Positions 33,866-43,125 are shown, counted from the first letter of the stretch. The stretch is 44,242 nucleotides of DNA from Saprospiraceae bacterium (GCA_019694255.1 JAIBCI010000116.1:1-44242), one strand, 5' to 3'. Notes: generated by a model not told the origin, from the sequence alone. Translations and numbers: made by a program.

Positions 33866-35344
33866 TCACGTACGTTGCTTGTACCAGTTATTGTTGTTGA
33901 TGATTACAGGTTGTACTTCGGCAATCCTGTCCAGATAAGCGCGCAGCGCCATGGCGGCAGCACCTTCAAGATCTGCGGCATCCGGATCCCATTTCAAGAA
34001 ATCTTCATAATACTTACCTACAAAATTGGTATCATATTTTCCGTTCAAAAATGAGGTGTTATGAAGAACATAAAAACAAAAGGGTAGTGTCGTCTCAACC
34101 CCCAAGATCACGGTATCCTGAATAGCCTTTTTCAATCGTTCAATGGCTTCTTTGCGATTCATGCCGTGGGCAATTAATTTGCCAATCATGGGATCGTATT
34201 GAACCGGTATTTCCATTCCTTGCTGGTAGCTGTCATCCAGCCGAATACCGACCCCTGCAGGCTTGGTATACTCTTCAATCTTTCCGATACACGGTAAGAA
34301 GTCCTGATAGCAATCTTCTGCACAAATCCTGATTTCCACAGCATGGCCATTGATAGTGAGTTCCTGCTGGCTAAATGGTAGTAAACCGCCTTCCGCAACG
34401 CGAATCTGTAGTTCCACCAGGTCAAGGCCGGATATCATTTCGGTTACCGGGTGTTCAACCTGGAGTCGGGTATTCATTTCCAGAAAATAGTAATTCAGCT
34501 CATCGTCAACCAGAAATTCAACGGTACCCGCTCCTACATAGTTGACGGCCAGTGCAAGCTTAATTGCATCTTCACCCATTCTGCGCCGCGTAATTTCATC
34601 CAGGCAACTGGATGGCGCTTCTTCAACCAATTTCTGATGTCGACGCTGCACACTGCATTCACGTTCAAACAGGTATACGCCATTGCCGTGCTGATCGCAG
34701 AAAATCTGAATTTCAATGTGTTTGGGATTGGCAATAAACTTCTCGATAAAAACAGATCCGTCACCAAAGGCTGATAAAGCTTCGCTTGAGGCAATTTTCA
34801 TTTGTTCTTCCAAATGGGCTTCTTCATGGACCATTCGCATGCCTTTGCCACCTCCTCCGGCACTCGCTTTAATCAGGAGAGGGTAGGAAGTTTTGGTTGC
34901 AATTGCCCTTGCTTCTTCGATTGAGGTGATGGCCTGATGTGTGCCGGGGACTAAAGGAACGCCAAGCTTTGCAGCCGTTTTTTTTGCTTCAATTTTGGAT
35001 CCCATGCTAATCATTGCAGCCGAAGGGGGACCGATAAAAATCATTCCTGCACCCTGCACCATGTCTGCAAAAACAGGATTCTCGCTCAGAAAACCATATC
35101 CCGGGTGAATAGCATTGCAACCAGTTTTGGAGGCTGCTTCAATAATTCTGTCCATTCTGAGATAAGATTCTCTTGAAGGAGCTTCACCGACACAAATGGC
35201 TTCATCGGCTAGAAGTACATGTGGCGCGGTGCGATCAATATCGCTGTAAACGGCCACCGTGCCAATTCCAAGTTTTTTGGCTGTGCGCATGACGCGTAAT
35301 GCTATTTCTCCCCGATTGGCGACCAGGATTTTATTAATTTTCAT
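33866..35344 (-). CDS. Biotin carboxylase subunit of an acyl-CoA carboxylase (PccA/AccC type)
   Basis: A 492-residue ATP-grasp enzyme that carboxylates protein-bound biotin. Motifs: [22 protein letters not shown] (key ANRGEIA), [14 protein letters not shown]-binding [12 protein letters not shown] (about residues 160-171), [13 protein letters not shown] and [18 protein letters not shown] with catalytic residues. There is no BCCP domain; the carrier is a separate gene upstream (36330-36809). Sandwiched between mutA and mutB, it most probably serves propionyl-CoA carboxylation rather than acetyl-CoA. Its ATG overlaps the mutA stop by 4 nt. The carboxyltransferase subunit is not in this window. 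Confidence 0.92.
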   Translation of the reverse strand: MKINKILVANRGEIALRVMRTAKKLGIGTVAVYSDIDRTAPHVLLADEAICVGEAPSRESYLRMDRIIEAASKTGCNAIHPGYGFLSENPVFADMVQGAGMIFIGPPSAAMISMGSKIEAKKTAAKLGVPLVPGTHQAITSIEEARAIATKTSYPLLIKASAGGGGKGMRMVHEEAHLEEQMKIASSEALSAFGDGSVFIEKFIANPKHIEIQIFCDQHGNGVYLFERECSVQRRHQKLVEEAPSSCLDEITRRRMGEDAIKLALAVNYVGAGTVEFLVDDELNYYFLEMNTRLQVEHPVTEMISGLDLVELQIRVAEGGLLPFSQQELTINGHAVEIRICAEDCYQDFLPCIGKIEEYTKPAGVGIRLDDSYQQGMEIPVQYDPMIGKLIAHGMNRKEAIERLKKAIQDTVILGVETTLPFCFYVLHNTSFLNGKYDTNFVGKYYEDFLKWDPDAADLEGAAAMALRAYLDRIAEVQPVIINNNNWYKQRT

Positions 35345-36330
35345 ACTTGGAGAAATGTGAAGAACTGATGCGTTAAATTTTCAATATAATACGATCCTGC
35401 GACCGGATCGTTTACCAGGCGCAGTTGGGCTTCCTGTCGCAAAATATGCTGCAGATGGACGCTGTTGATAACCCAGGAGTCCTTATTCTGCTCATCGAGG
35501 TGATCATAAGCAGGCAGTGTAATCAGATCGGGTCTGCAAATTCCAGCTGCCAGCGCGATGGCGCTGAATGAAATCAGGTTTTCTTCCGGAATGCGGGAGA
35601 TGACCTGAGGAGCTATGCGAATTTCTGTTTCGAATAATTCAGATTTGGTTTGCAGGAACTTCACTATAGCGCGGTAAGCCGCAATATTGATCAGCATTTT
35701 ATGATCAAAATTGAAAATAAATCTGAGCGGAATCTTTGTGTCATCAAAATTTGCTACAACCTGTTTCAAGATGTTTTTAACTGCAATCAAATCAAATAAG
35801 GGCAGGTTAATCATGACTTTCACATTGTGCTGGTTAAGCCATTCAATGTCATTTTCATGAGCATCCAAATCATTTGCAATCAGACCAAGAAAACAATGTT
35901 CCGGAATATTGTTTTTTACCTTAAAGAGTGATTGATTGGACTGGCCATGCCATTCGAACATCAGTTCGATCATATTCGTATGCACACCATCCAGTAATGT
36001 ATTGATGTCTTCTTGATTCACGAGCCAGTCAGAAGAGAGACTGATCTTGTCAGCGCCGTTGCTAAGTGCCAGCAGAATTCTACGATGGCATTCTTTGCGA
36101 TCTCGGCTGTCGAAAATGCTTCCTGCTTTCCAGAGCAATGGATGGCGAGCGTCTGTAAGTGATGTTGGATCGTTCGGAAGATCTTCAAATGTTGCAAAGG
36201 ATAATCCCTCAAAATTTTCTCTGACTTTGTGCTTCTGCTTCTGGGAGTCAAAATCAGGATTGTCAAGGGCAATCTGATGAAGCCAATCCGTCTTGGTATG
36301 CCTTGCAAATTCATTGAGCCAGTCCAACAT
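35341..36330 (-). CDS. mutA: Methylmalonyl-CoA mutase small subunit, shortened (no B12 domain)
   Basis: A 329-residue protein that corresponds only to the degenerate TIM-barrel part of the MutA subunit. Support: the position beside mutB, RHPLLWKAGSIF, FSAIALAAGICRPDLITLPAYDHLDEQ, ILRQEAQLRLVNDPVAGSYYIENLT, the last matching the [10 protein letters not shown] region of MutB. The C-terminal B12-like domain of usual MutA proteins (roughly 450-640 residues) and much of the linker are absent; the frame ends soon after this motif at a stop, and no continuation follows before biotin carboxylase. The start overlaps the biotin-carrier stop (TAATG, one base shared). It is inferred to be a structural partner of MutB. 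A natural lineage variant is as likely as a recent truncation. Confidence 0.82.
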   Translation of the reverse strand: MLDWLNEFARHTKTDWLHQIALDNPDFDSQKQKHKVRENFEGLSFATFEDLPNDPTSLTDARHPLLWKAGSIFDSRDRKECHRRILLALSNGADKISLSSDWLVNQEDINTLLDGVHTNMIELMFEWHGQSNQSLFKVKNNIPEHCFLGLIANDLDAHENDIEWLNQHNVKVMINLPLFDLIAVKNILKQVVANFDDTKIPLRFIFNFDHKMLINIAAYRAIVKFLQTKSELFETEIRIAPQVISRIPEENLISFSAIALAAGICRPDLITLPAYDHLDEQNKDSWVINSVHLQHILRQEAQLRLVNDPVAGSYYIENLTHQFFTFLQV

Positions 36331-36809
36331 TATTTAAGCTTGAGCAGGATTTGATTTTTATCAACTTTATTGCCAGGGGATATAAAAATCTCATCCACTG
36401 TCCCATCAGCTGAAGCTTTAAGAATATTTTCCATTTTCATAGCTTCAAGCGCCATCAGTTTGTCGCCCTTAACGATTTGATCTCCGGGGGAAACATATAT
36501 CTTGGTGACGATTCCAGGCATTGGCGCCTTGATGTCCTCATCATGCCCTTTCTTTTTATTTGAAAATCCTAACTGTGAAATGGTAAGATCCAACGGTGCG
36601 TTAATTGTAAAATGAAGAAGTCTTTCATTGAGTCTTAGCGTTACAGTCTTATTCTGAGTATTGATGTTAACCACTTCGGCACTGATTGAACGGTTGCCGC
36701 TCAGGATATGGTAATCCTTAAAGCTGAGTCTTTGAATATCAGCGGACGCAGCAAACTTTTCTTCGAAAAGAAAAGTATAGTCTTTGTAACTTACCTGGAA
36801 TTGTCCCAT
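36330..36809 (-). CDS. Biotin carboxyl carrier protein, small
   Basis: A 159-residue carrier with C-terminal biotinyl domain: APMPGIVTKIYVSPGDQIVKG, then the biotin attachment EAMKMEN with Lys125, then GTVDEIFISPGNKVDKNQILLKL. The first 80 residues form a beta-rich region that probably packs against the carboxylase, as in PCC-type complexes. The coding order places it 3 nt after the amidohydrolase stop and one base into mutA. Together with the biotin carboxylase it forms two thirds of an acyl-CoA carboxylase. No biotin ligase is in the window. Confidence 0.93.
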   Translation of the reverse strand: MGQFQVSYKDYTFLFEEKFAASADIQRLSFKDYHILSGNRSISAEVVNINTQNKTVTLRLNERLLHFTINAPLDLTISQLGFSNKKKGHDEDIKAPMPGIVTKIYVSPGDQIVKGDKLMALEAMKMENILKASADGTVDEIFISPGNKVDKNQILLKLK

Positions 36810-36811
36810 GA

Positions 36812-37987
36812 TCAGATGATTTTTTGCACGCGGGCATTTTCTTTTAACCGAACTTCCTTTCCGGCTACTTCGATGTCTTGTATCCAGTTAAGTCCTGGTT
36901 TCATTCCGGACTTCAGCGAACCAAACTGCTGATCAACCTTCAGGGCCTTTGCACCATTGCTTGTCGCCCATTGAAGGACTTCCCCGAGCTCAAGATAGGA
37001 TTGATATTTTAGAATGGTTTTTATTTCTTCAAGGATAGATAGATTCCAGTTTGAACTCAGGCTGTCTGTTCCTATGCACAGATTAGCATTGCAGCTTGTG
37101 AAATGTCGGTAATCGGGAAGTTTGTTTTCAATAAAAAGATTGGCATTCGGGCAGGTAACAAAAAATGTATTTAAGTTCCACTTCATGACGGAACGGATAT
37201 CGGTATCGCTCATACAGGTATTGTGGACCAGGAGCAATTGGAAATCCGGGTTCAGATGTTCCATGGTGTAGTGAACCGATGTTTTTCCATTAGGAATAAA
37301 GTGATCAAGGCTAAAGCCAAATTTACGGTAAAAGTTTTCAAAACCTCCCTGCTTGCTGATGAAAAGCTGATCTTCATCATTCACTTCCTGATTATGGATA
37401 CTGATAATATGTGCTGAGCTGTTGACGCTATTAATTGATTCGAAAAGTGAGGGTGAGACAGAGTAAGGGGCATGAGGTACCATTGCGCGCGGTAAGCCGG
37501 TAAACGAATCATAAACTTCGAGATAGGGTTTTAGAAATGCATCTGAACCGTTCTGTAAAAAATCAAAGCACTCCACAAACGTATAATAGTAGATATTGCT
37601 ACGGCGCTTGATTCCAATGGTGTCCGTCTTGTTCGAAATATCGCCTACTGCCACGATGCCGTTGGTCCACATTTCTGCATCCGCAGTCTGAATGGCTTCG
37701 TCAATCTTCTCTTGCGCAAAATCTCTTTGACTCACGACATCGTTAAGAAACGGAATCAGGCCGGTTCCAGTGTTGAAAAGTCCCTTAAGATGTGATAATT
37801 CAAGATGGCAGTGTGCATTGATAAATCCGGGCGTAATTAATCCAGGATAAAAATATGCATCTCTTGGTTCAAAAGCGCCCTGGGGAACAATGTCGATGAT
37901 TTCACCGGTGTCTTCCAACAATAGGGCATGATTGGTCATGAACCGGCATCCGTCAAACAAATAATCCGAGGCGATCAATCTTCTCAT
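36812..37987 (-). CDS. Metal-dependent amidohydrolase, candidate aminodeoxyfutalosine deaminase
   Basis: A 391-residue amidohydrolase-superfamily enzyme with metal ligands in NAHCHLELS (about residue 56), HAPYSVSP and HNQE (about 160-200), HNT (about 262), and the catalytic Asp in GTDSLSSN (about 309). The HxHLE(L/F)S variant and a C-terminal small beta domain are shared, as I recall, with aminodeoxyfutalosine deaminase (MqnX) and related ATZ/TRZ deaminases. MqnX makes futalosine-type substrate for MqnB, encoded at 22821, so a menaquinone role is attractive but unproven; guanine deaminase-like or other nucleoside deaminase functions are alternatives. Its start overlaps the DUF1015 stop by 4 nt, and the biotin carrier follows after 2 nt. 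Confidence 0.7.
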   Translation of the reverse strand: MRRLIASDYLFDGCRFMTNHALLLEDTGEIIDIVPQGAFEPRDAYFYPGLITPGFINAHCHLELSHLKGLFNTGTGLIPFLNDVVSQRDFAQEKIDEAIQTADAEMWTNGIVAVGDISNKTDTIGIKRRSNIYYYTFVECFDFLQNGSDAFLKPYLEVYDSFTGLPRAMVPHAPYSVSPSLFESINSVNSSAHIISIHNQEVNDEDQLFISKQGGFENFYRKFGFSLDHFIPNGKTSVHYTMEHLNPDFQLLLVHNTCMSDTDIRSVMKWNLNTFFVTCPNANLFIENKLPDYRHFTSCNANLCIGTDSLSSNWNLSILEEIKTILKYQSYLELGEVLQWATSNGAKALKVDQQFGSLKSGMKPGLNWIQDIEVAGKEVRLKENARVQKII

Positions 37988-39099
37988 TCACTAAGGATCT
38001 TTTGCACAACAATGCCATTTCTAATTCGTGGTTCGAACCAGGTGCTTTTCGGCGGCAGAATGAGCCCTTTATTGGCAATTTTAATAAAATGATTTTTTTT
38101 GACAGGATAAAAACTAAATCCCAAACACATTGGGTCAAGTTTTACGCCAGCCAGCAATGTTTTGTTTCCTTTATTGCCTTCAAAATATTTGATGCGGTTA
38201 TTTGATCTGATATCTGTAATTCCAAAAATATCCTTCACGACGTGTTGATTAAAAATATCAATGTCAAAAGTAACAGGCATGTTAGTGTTGCCTTCTGTCA
38301 GCTGTTTGTGCCAGTTGATGGCATAATCGCCGTCTTCACTGTGCATGATAATCTCTCCTTTTTTAGATGGAAGCCTTGGTTTGTTTAGTTTTTTAACGGT
38401 ACCAATTCGTTGCAGTTGGGTTAGAATTATATTAATGTCCAGTGTGTCCAGAATTTTGATCAGTCGGTTGTAAGGGAAGATGTCCAATTCACCAAAACTA
38501 AAGAGCGCGCAAGTGATATAGCGTAGCCCTTTCGCTTTCAGTTCAGGATGATCAGAGATGAGTGTGTTTACTGCGGACATACGATGATGGCCATCGGCGA
38601 TATAGGCTTTGCCTACCTTGCTATTAAACTCTTTCTGGAATGCCTTGATTTCTTTTTTGGCTTCTACGGCAAATAACTCGTGAATTTGATTTTCTTTTTC
38701 AAATTTAATTCTCAATTTAGGTCTTTTGCCCAGGAATGCTTTGGCCATGTAGCCATTGATTCGAGTGTTGAACTTGTATGCAAGCAAGACGGGCTTGATG
38801 ATTGCATTTCGCTCACGGGTTAATTCAATAATTTTTTTCTCCTGTTCGATCAGTGTGTTTTCATGTTTAAGAATATTTCCATTGGTGTACTCGCTGATAT
38901 CTACTCCGGCCAGGATTCCGTGATAGATACGAGTCTTAGTCTGGATGCGATAAACAAAGATTGCGGGTTTGCGACCTTCTTTAAAGTACGGAGTGTCACG
39001 ATATTGAGTGTACTCTTCTTTCATCGATTCAAAGAATGAGGTCTTGTCCTTGATCAATCGAAGATCCGGATAGTTGTATTCAATGGGTTGAATAATCAC
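37984..39099 (-). CDS. DUF1015-family protein
   Basis: A 371-residue cytoplasmic protein of DUF1015. Diagnostic motifs are GILAGVDISEYTNGNILKHENTLIEQEKKI (key: H-E near residue 90, with R nearby), YIADGHHRMSAV (about 167-178), and CALFSFGELDIFPYNRLI; the C-terminal PVKKNHFIKIANKGLILPPKSTWFEP is also typical (key: PPKSTWF). The family has no established reaction. It often lies near serine or glycine metabolism genes; here gcvT is 18 nt upstream. ATGA overlap with the amidohydrolase indicates coupled translation. The length is slightly below the roughly 410 residues usual for the family. Confidence 0.9.
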   Translation of the reverse strand: MIIQPIEYNYPDLRLIKDKTSFFESMKEEYTQYRDTPYFKEGRKPAIFVYRIQTKTRIYHGILAGVDISEYTNGNILKHENTLIEQEKKIIELTRERNAIIKPVLLAYKFNTRINGYMAKAFLGKRPKLRIKFEKENQIHELFAVEAKKEIKAFQKEFNSKVGKAYIADGHHRMSAVNTLISDHPELKAKGLRYITCALFSFGELDIFPYNRLIKILDTLDINIILTQLQRIGTVKKLNKPRLPSKKGEIIMHSEDGDYAINWHKQLTEGNTNMPVTFDIDIFNQHVVKDIFGITDIRSNNRIKYFEGNKGNKTLLAGVKLDPMCLGFSFYPVKKNHFIKIANKGLILPPKSTWFEPRIRNGIVVQKILSE

Positions 39100-39117
39100 T
39101 GAAAGAAGCTTGTAGTA

Positions 39118-40227
39118 TTAATGCGACTTGTAAAATGGTAGTTTGACGATGGTGCCTTCCATTACTTTTGAACCCATCTGTACCCGTATCATGTTGCCTT
39201 CTTTTGCTTCAGTGAGCGGCACATAGGCAAGACCAATAGACTGATTGAGGCTGGGTGAAAACGTCCCGCTGGTTACATAACCAATTTTATGACCATTGGT
39301 ATCAACGATTTCATAATGATGCCTCGGCACCCTGCGGTCTTCCATGACAAAAGCGACAAGTTTTCTTTGAAGGCCGTGTTTTTTTTGTCGCAGGAGCCAT
39401 TCTTTGCCATTAAAATCACCCTTGTCGATTTTGGTGATCCAGCCCAGACCGGCTTCAAGCGGGGAAGTGGTGTCATCGATATCATTGCCATAAAGACAGA
39501 ATCCCATTTCAAGCCTGAGTGTGTCTCTGGCGCCAAGGCCGATTGGTTGCAATCCATCTTTTGCACCAACGGATAGTACTGCATCCCAGATGGCTGGAAT
39601 ATGTTGGTTTTCTGCATATATTTCAAAACCACCGGCACCCGTATAACCCGTTGCGGAAATAATGGTATTTTCTACTCCGGCAAAAGTCCCTTTAACGAAT
39701 TTGTAATATTCAATTGACCTTAAATCTACCGTTGTAAGGCTCTGGAGCAATGCCGCAACTTTTGGTCCCTGAATGGCTACCAGTCCGGTTTCTTCTGATA
39801 TATTGATGATGCGTGTATCAAAATGATTGTTTTGTTGGATCCAGTCCCAGTCCTTTTGAATGTTTGACGCATTGACCACGAGCATGTAGGCCCGTTCTCC
39901 TTCAGCGCACTGGTCTTCCGGAAGGCGATATACAAGCAGGTCATCGACAATACCTCCGGACAAATTGGGCATACAGGAGTATTGTGCATCTCCGATGCTG
40001 AGTTTGCTGACATCATTGGATGTGACAAACTGTATTAAATCCATCGCTTGCTTTCCCTTCACGATAAATTCTCCCATATGTGATACATCAAAAATACCCG
40101 CGTTGTGCCGGACGCAATCATGCTCTTCCTTGATTCCTTTGTAACTGATGGGCATGTTATAGCCAGCAAATTCAGCCATCTTGGCGCCTAGCGCGATATG
40201 CCGGTCAGTTAATGGAGTATTTTTCAT
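39118..40227 (-). CDS. gcvT: Glycine cleavage system T protein (aminomethyltransferase)
   Basis: A 369-residue folate-dependent enzyme that takes the aminomethyl group from lipoylated GcvH and forms methylenetetrahydrofolate plus ammonia. Motifs: [35 protein letters not shown] (key: FDVSHMGE), [38 protein letters not shown] with glycine-site residues, and [21 protein letters not shown]. Length and domain order are normal. No gcvH or gcvP is nearby. It is the first gene of the tight minus-strand run to mutB, preceded by 231 nt without a gene. No glycine riboswitch is apparent there. Confidence 0.96.
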   Translation of the reverse strand: MKNTPLTDRHIALGAKMAEFAGYNMPISYKGIKEEHDCVRHNAGIFDVSHMGEFIVKGKQAMDLIQFVTSNDVSKLSIGDAQYSCMPNLSGGIVDDLLVYRLPEDQCAEGERAYMLVVNASNIQKDWDWIQQNNHFDTRIINISEETGLVAIQGPKVAALLQSLTTVDLRSIEYYKFVKGTFAGVENTIISATGYTGAGGFEIYAENQHIPAIWDAVLSVGAKDGLQPIGLGARDTLRLEMGFCLYGNDIDDTTSPLEAGLGWITKIDKGDFNGKEWLLRQKKHGLQRKLVAFVMEDRRVPRHHYEIVDTNGHKIGYVTSGTFSPSLNQSIGLAYVPLTEAKEGNMIRVQMGSKVMEGTIVKLPFYKSH

Positions 40228-40458
40228 TCAGAGAGGTTTATTCGGGTGCGAAAATACATGTCATAGGGTGATTTACAGCGGGATAAAGTAAATATTTGGG
40301 GATTGGTTGACCAGCAGATGGTTGTCGGCAACAAGAAAATATGGTTAACGCTCTTTACTTCCTCCGGCAGGTTGGGTGATTTTAATTTGAGCGCAATGGT
40401 ATCGGTTCAGCCTGATGGGCCCTTGATATAAGTATCAATTTAAATGACGTTGGTGGCG
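40228..40458. other. Intergenic region before gcvT
   Basis: These 231 nt must hold the promoter of the gcvT-mutB run, which reads leftward. I see no glycine-riboswitch core, no clear terminator for the HEAT-cyclophilin gene on the other side and no convincing gene. One minus-strand frame stays open toward gcvT but has no start or family likeness. Confidence 0.45.
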
Positions 40459-42468
40459 TCAAAAAAGGTGAATTTCGTTGATCTTGTCCCCCTGTTCAAA
40501 CAGGCCCATAACTTCTAATCCTTTGGTGAGCTTTCCGAATGCCGTGTAACGGCCATCCAAATGTGGCGTTGGAGAAAAGGTGATAAAAAACTGGCTGCAT
40601 TCCGTGTCCAGTCCGGCGCTGGCCATTCCGATTATTCCTTCGGTTTTATATTCAAAATCCGGGTGAGTCTCTGTTCTAATAGAATAATCAAGACTTCCGT
40701 AACCGTCGCCTCGAGGGCAACCAGTCTGAATGACAAAATTGGGAACAAGGCGGTGGATAAACTTGCCATCAAAGAATTTTTTGGAACATAGATCCATAAA
40801 ATTGATGACAGTACCAGGAGCGATGGCTGGATACAGTTCAAATTCCAGTTTTCCTTTATTGGTTATAATCTCACCGTGGATGGTGTCACGCTGATTGGTT
40901 AAAGACTCCCAATGAATAGGGTGATTGTAATCTGGTTTTTTCTCTACAAACTTTCTTTTATTGAGTTTGCTCAGGGTCTTTTCAACGGCATTATAAGTCT
41001 CAATATCCCTGGGTAGGCTTAGTGATGAAAGGGCCAGTCCTAATGTAGAATCCGGTCTGAAATACCGGCTGATCAGACCTTGTTCCTTTTCGAACCATTC
41101 AGCAATGGTAGCGACAGAGCCCTGATCTGGTGCACTGCATTGTTTGCTGAGATAGGCTGTAGTCAATTGGTATACCGGATTGAGTCTGCCTTTAAAGATG
41201 GTTGTAAAATTAGGACTCTGATAAATCTTGTGTATGGTCTCAGTGATGGCCGTAAGCACAACGGGCTCTTTTTCCTTCATGCCGAGCTGGAGCAGGAAAG
41301 GAAGGTAAGCAGGTGATTTGTCCAGCGTCCGGACGTAAGCCGCCTTTTCGAAAGGGGAAGCGGCGTGATTCACGGATCGGACAATAAGGTCAAATACGGC
41401 CTGTCGCTGTATTTTTTTGACTGGTGAAATAATTCTGATCAACGCCTGGAAAATCTGGGATTTGGATGACCAGTGTATATTGTCAGAATAAGCGACAGAC
41501 ATTAATTCTTGGGCATCTGATTCTGTTGCATGGATCTTTAAGTATTCTGCCGCAAGTGCACTGATCTGGGTGGAGGGGTTTTGCAATGCTTTGATGGCAA
41601 GTGGCGAAGCCATGCCGTTTGGAAAATTCTGCAGACCCCGGATCAGGTTGCACTGCACCCTGTTGTCCAGAATACGGGTGTAGAGTTCTTCCAGACTGCT
41701 CAAGGCTTCAGGTGTTGCTGTTGCAGAAAGGGCAGTAATGAGCCCCATTCTCAGCGATGCATTTTTCTCTTCAAAGCTCGCATTGCGCAGTTCCTTATAA
41801 TAGTTTTTAATCTCAGGGATTTTGAACCGCTGAAGAAAATGGATGGCGTAGAGTCTGGTGATATCATTGTAGTTCTTGTTACATGCGATCTCTACAATCA
41901 TTGCAATGGAAGATGAACAGATTTTACCTCTTAGGCCAAAGCGATAAAACCCTGCCATCAGTCCTTCCAGAAGAACAGGTTGTGAATTTTTGTAACTCTG
42001 CAACTTGCACAGTAGTTGTAGGGTGCTGTCCGACCCGCATTTGCCCAATGCTTCCAGGATCATTGCATTCGTTCGAAGGTAAGGTCCAAAAGAGTCGACC
42101 GCAACAAAAGCCTTTGTTAGCGGAGCTTCTGCGTTGGCAGATCCCATCTGTCCAAGGCTATAAACGGCTGCCTGTCTGACTGCCTCAACGGGGTCATTGA
42201 GCAGATTCGAAAGTTTGGCAACTGACAGACTGTCGCGATAGGACCCAAATGCCTGTGCTGCTAAAAGTCTTATTGCGGCTCTGGGCGCTGTAAGATACCG
42301 GGCCAGAGAATCGCTCTGCCTTCTATCCTGAAAATCCTTGATACTGCGATATTCCGGATCTTCCTTGTGGATAGAAATATTATTAAGGTCCTCCTGTACC
42401 GGAGGCAGACAAGATTCCAGAATTAGAAAAACAGCCAACAAGCTGCATAATACTCTAAACCAATTCAT
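40459..42468 (-). CDS. Lipoprotein with HEAT repeats and C-terminal cyclophilin domain
   Basis: A 669-residue predicted lipoprotein: hydrophobic leader (LCSLLAVFLILESC) with the lipid-modified cysteine likely Cys20. Residues about 40-480 are helical HEAT-like repeats (DPVEAVRQAAVYSLGQMGS, LRTNAMILEALGKCGSDSTLQLL, FPNGMASPLAIKALQNPSTQISALAAEYL). The last about 160 residues are a cyclophilin-type prolyl isomerase: GKLEFELYPAIAPGTVINF, FIHRLVPNFVIQTG with catalytic Arg and Phe, ASAGLDTECSQFFIT and HLDGRYTAFGKL. It is probably anchored in the outer or inner membrane facing the periplasm, where the repeats bind clients or partners and the isomerase helps folding; this is inference. It lies 61 nt after the DksA-like gene. 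Confidence 0.9.
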   Translation of the reverse strand: MNWFRVLCSLLAVFLILESCLPPVQEDLNNISIHKEDPEYRSIKDFQDRRQSDSLARYLTAPRAAIRLLAAQAFGSYRDSLSVAKLSNLLNDPVEAVRQAAVYSLGQMGSANAEAPLTKAFVAVDSFGPYLRTNAMILEALGKCGSDSTLQLLCKLQSYKNSQPVLLEGLMAGFYRFGLRGKICSSSIAMIVEIACNKNYNDITRLYAIHFLQRFKIPEIKNYYKELRNASFEEKNASLRMGLITALSATATPEALSSLEELYTRILDNRVQCNLIRGLQNFPNGMASPLAIKALQNPSTQISALAAEYLKIHATESDAQELMSVAYSDNIHWSSKSQIFQALIRIISPVKKIQRQAVFDLIVRSVNHAASPFEKAAYVRTLDKSPAYLPFLLQLGMKEKEPVVLTAITETIHKIYQSPNFTTIFKGRLNPVYQLTTAYLSKQCSAPDQGSVATIAEWFEKEQGLISRYFRPDSTLGLALSSLSLPRDIETYNAVEKTLSKLNKRKFVEKKPDYNHPIHWESLTNQRDTIHGEIITNKGKLEFELYPAIAPGTVINFMDLCSKKFFDGKFIHRLVPNFVIQTGCPRGDGYGSLDYSIRTETHPDFEYKTEGIIGMASAGLDTECSQFFITFSPTPHLDGRYTAFGKLTKGLEVMGLFEQGDKINEIHLF

Positions 42469-42529
42469 ATTTGGCAGCCCTGTTTTGAGCTGTATATCTT
42501 TGAACTATATCTTATTTAATACAGTCTTT

Positions 42530-42979
42530 CTATTCTTCGATCATGGGTTCTTCACCATCTTCCGGCTCAAAATGAGACGATGGTCTGGTATGATCAATTA
42601 CCGGGGTGGGGGTCTCACGCTCTTTGGCCTGGACGCTTTTGGTCGCATGGGGAACCAGCATCAGGCGTTGTTTGTCGATCAGCTCTCCGGTCACACTGCA
42701 AATTCCGTATGACTTGTTTTTGATCCTCACAAGCGCCAGTTCAAGATTCTGAACAAATTGTCGCTGCCTTTCAGCAAGTTTTGTCAGAAACTCGATCTCT
42801 GTATGAATGGAGCTGTCATCAAACCAGTCACCTCCTTGTTCATCAGACATGTTCTCCCGCAGTTCCATCATTTGCTGCTCTATGCCTTCCAGTTCAGATT
42901 TAGCAAATTCCAGTTTTTCAAGAATGATCTTCTTGAACTCCTCCAATTCTTCATCTGAATAACGTGCCTTCGTAGTCAC
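42530..42979 (-). CDS. TraR/DksA-family protein lacking the zinc-finger cysteines
   Basis: A 149-residue DksA/TraR-like protein: a long helical hairpin (residues about 8-85) followed by the globular motif YGICSVTGELIDKQRLMLVPHATKSVQ (about 98-124). The four zinc cysteines of classical DksA are reduced to one; the others are Thr, His or Ser, as in the usual Bacteroidota form. DksA proteins insert their coiled coil into the secondary channel of RNA polymerase and modify promoter response with ppGpp. The tip acidic residues are not clear here. An acidic tail (FEPEDGEEPMIEE) ends the protein. It lies 146 nt after the threonine dehydrogenase gene. Confidence 0.88.
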   Translation of the reverse strand: MTTKARYSDEELEEFKKIILEKLEFAKSELEGIEQQMMELRENMSDEQGGDWFDDSSIHTEIEFLTKLAERQRQFVQNLELALVRIKNKSYGICSVTGELIDKQRLMLVPHATKSVQAKERETPTPVIDHTRPSSHFEPEDGEEPMIEE

Positions 42980-43052
42980 CCTTCAAAATTTGAGGCAAAT
43001 TTACGAACCATTGTGACTTGAATGAATGCATTTTTTTTGTCAGTCATAATAT

Positions 43053-43077
43053 TTAATAAATATATAATATTTATTAA
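43053..43077. promoter_or_regulatory. Perfect AT-only inverted repeat upstream of the DksA-like gene
   Basis: TTAATAAATAT (43053-43063) and ATATTTATTAA (43067-43077) are exact complements with a 3-nt centre. It lies 74 nt upstream of the DksA-like start and just after the threonine dehydrogenase gene on the minus strand. Its symmetry suggests an operator. Chance is not excluded in such AT-rich DNA. Confidence 0.4.
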
Positions 43078-43125
43078 TCTGTATTACAGCTTATAACAAA
43101 TTATATTTTTATTAAAGAATGCAAA

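Noticed and set aside
40228-40458. Glycine riboswitch upstream of gcvT
   Set aside because: I could not find the conserved glycine-aptamer core on the minus strand.
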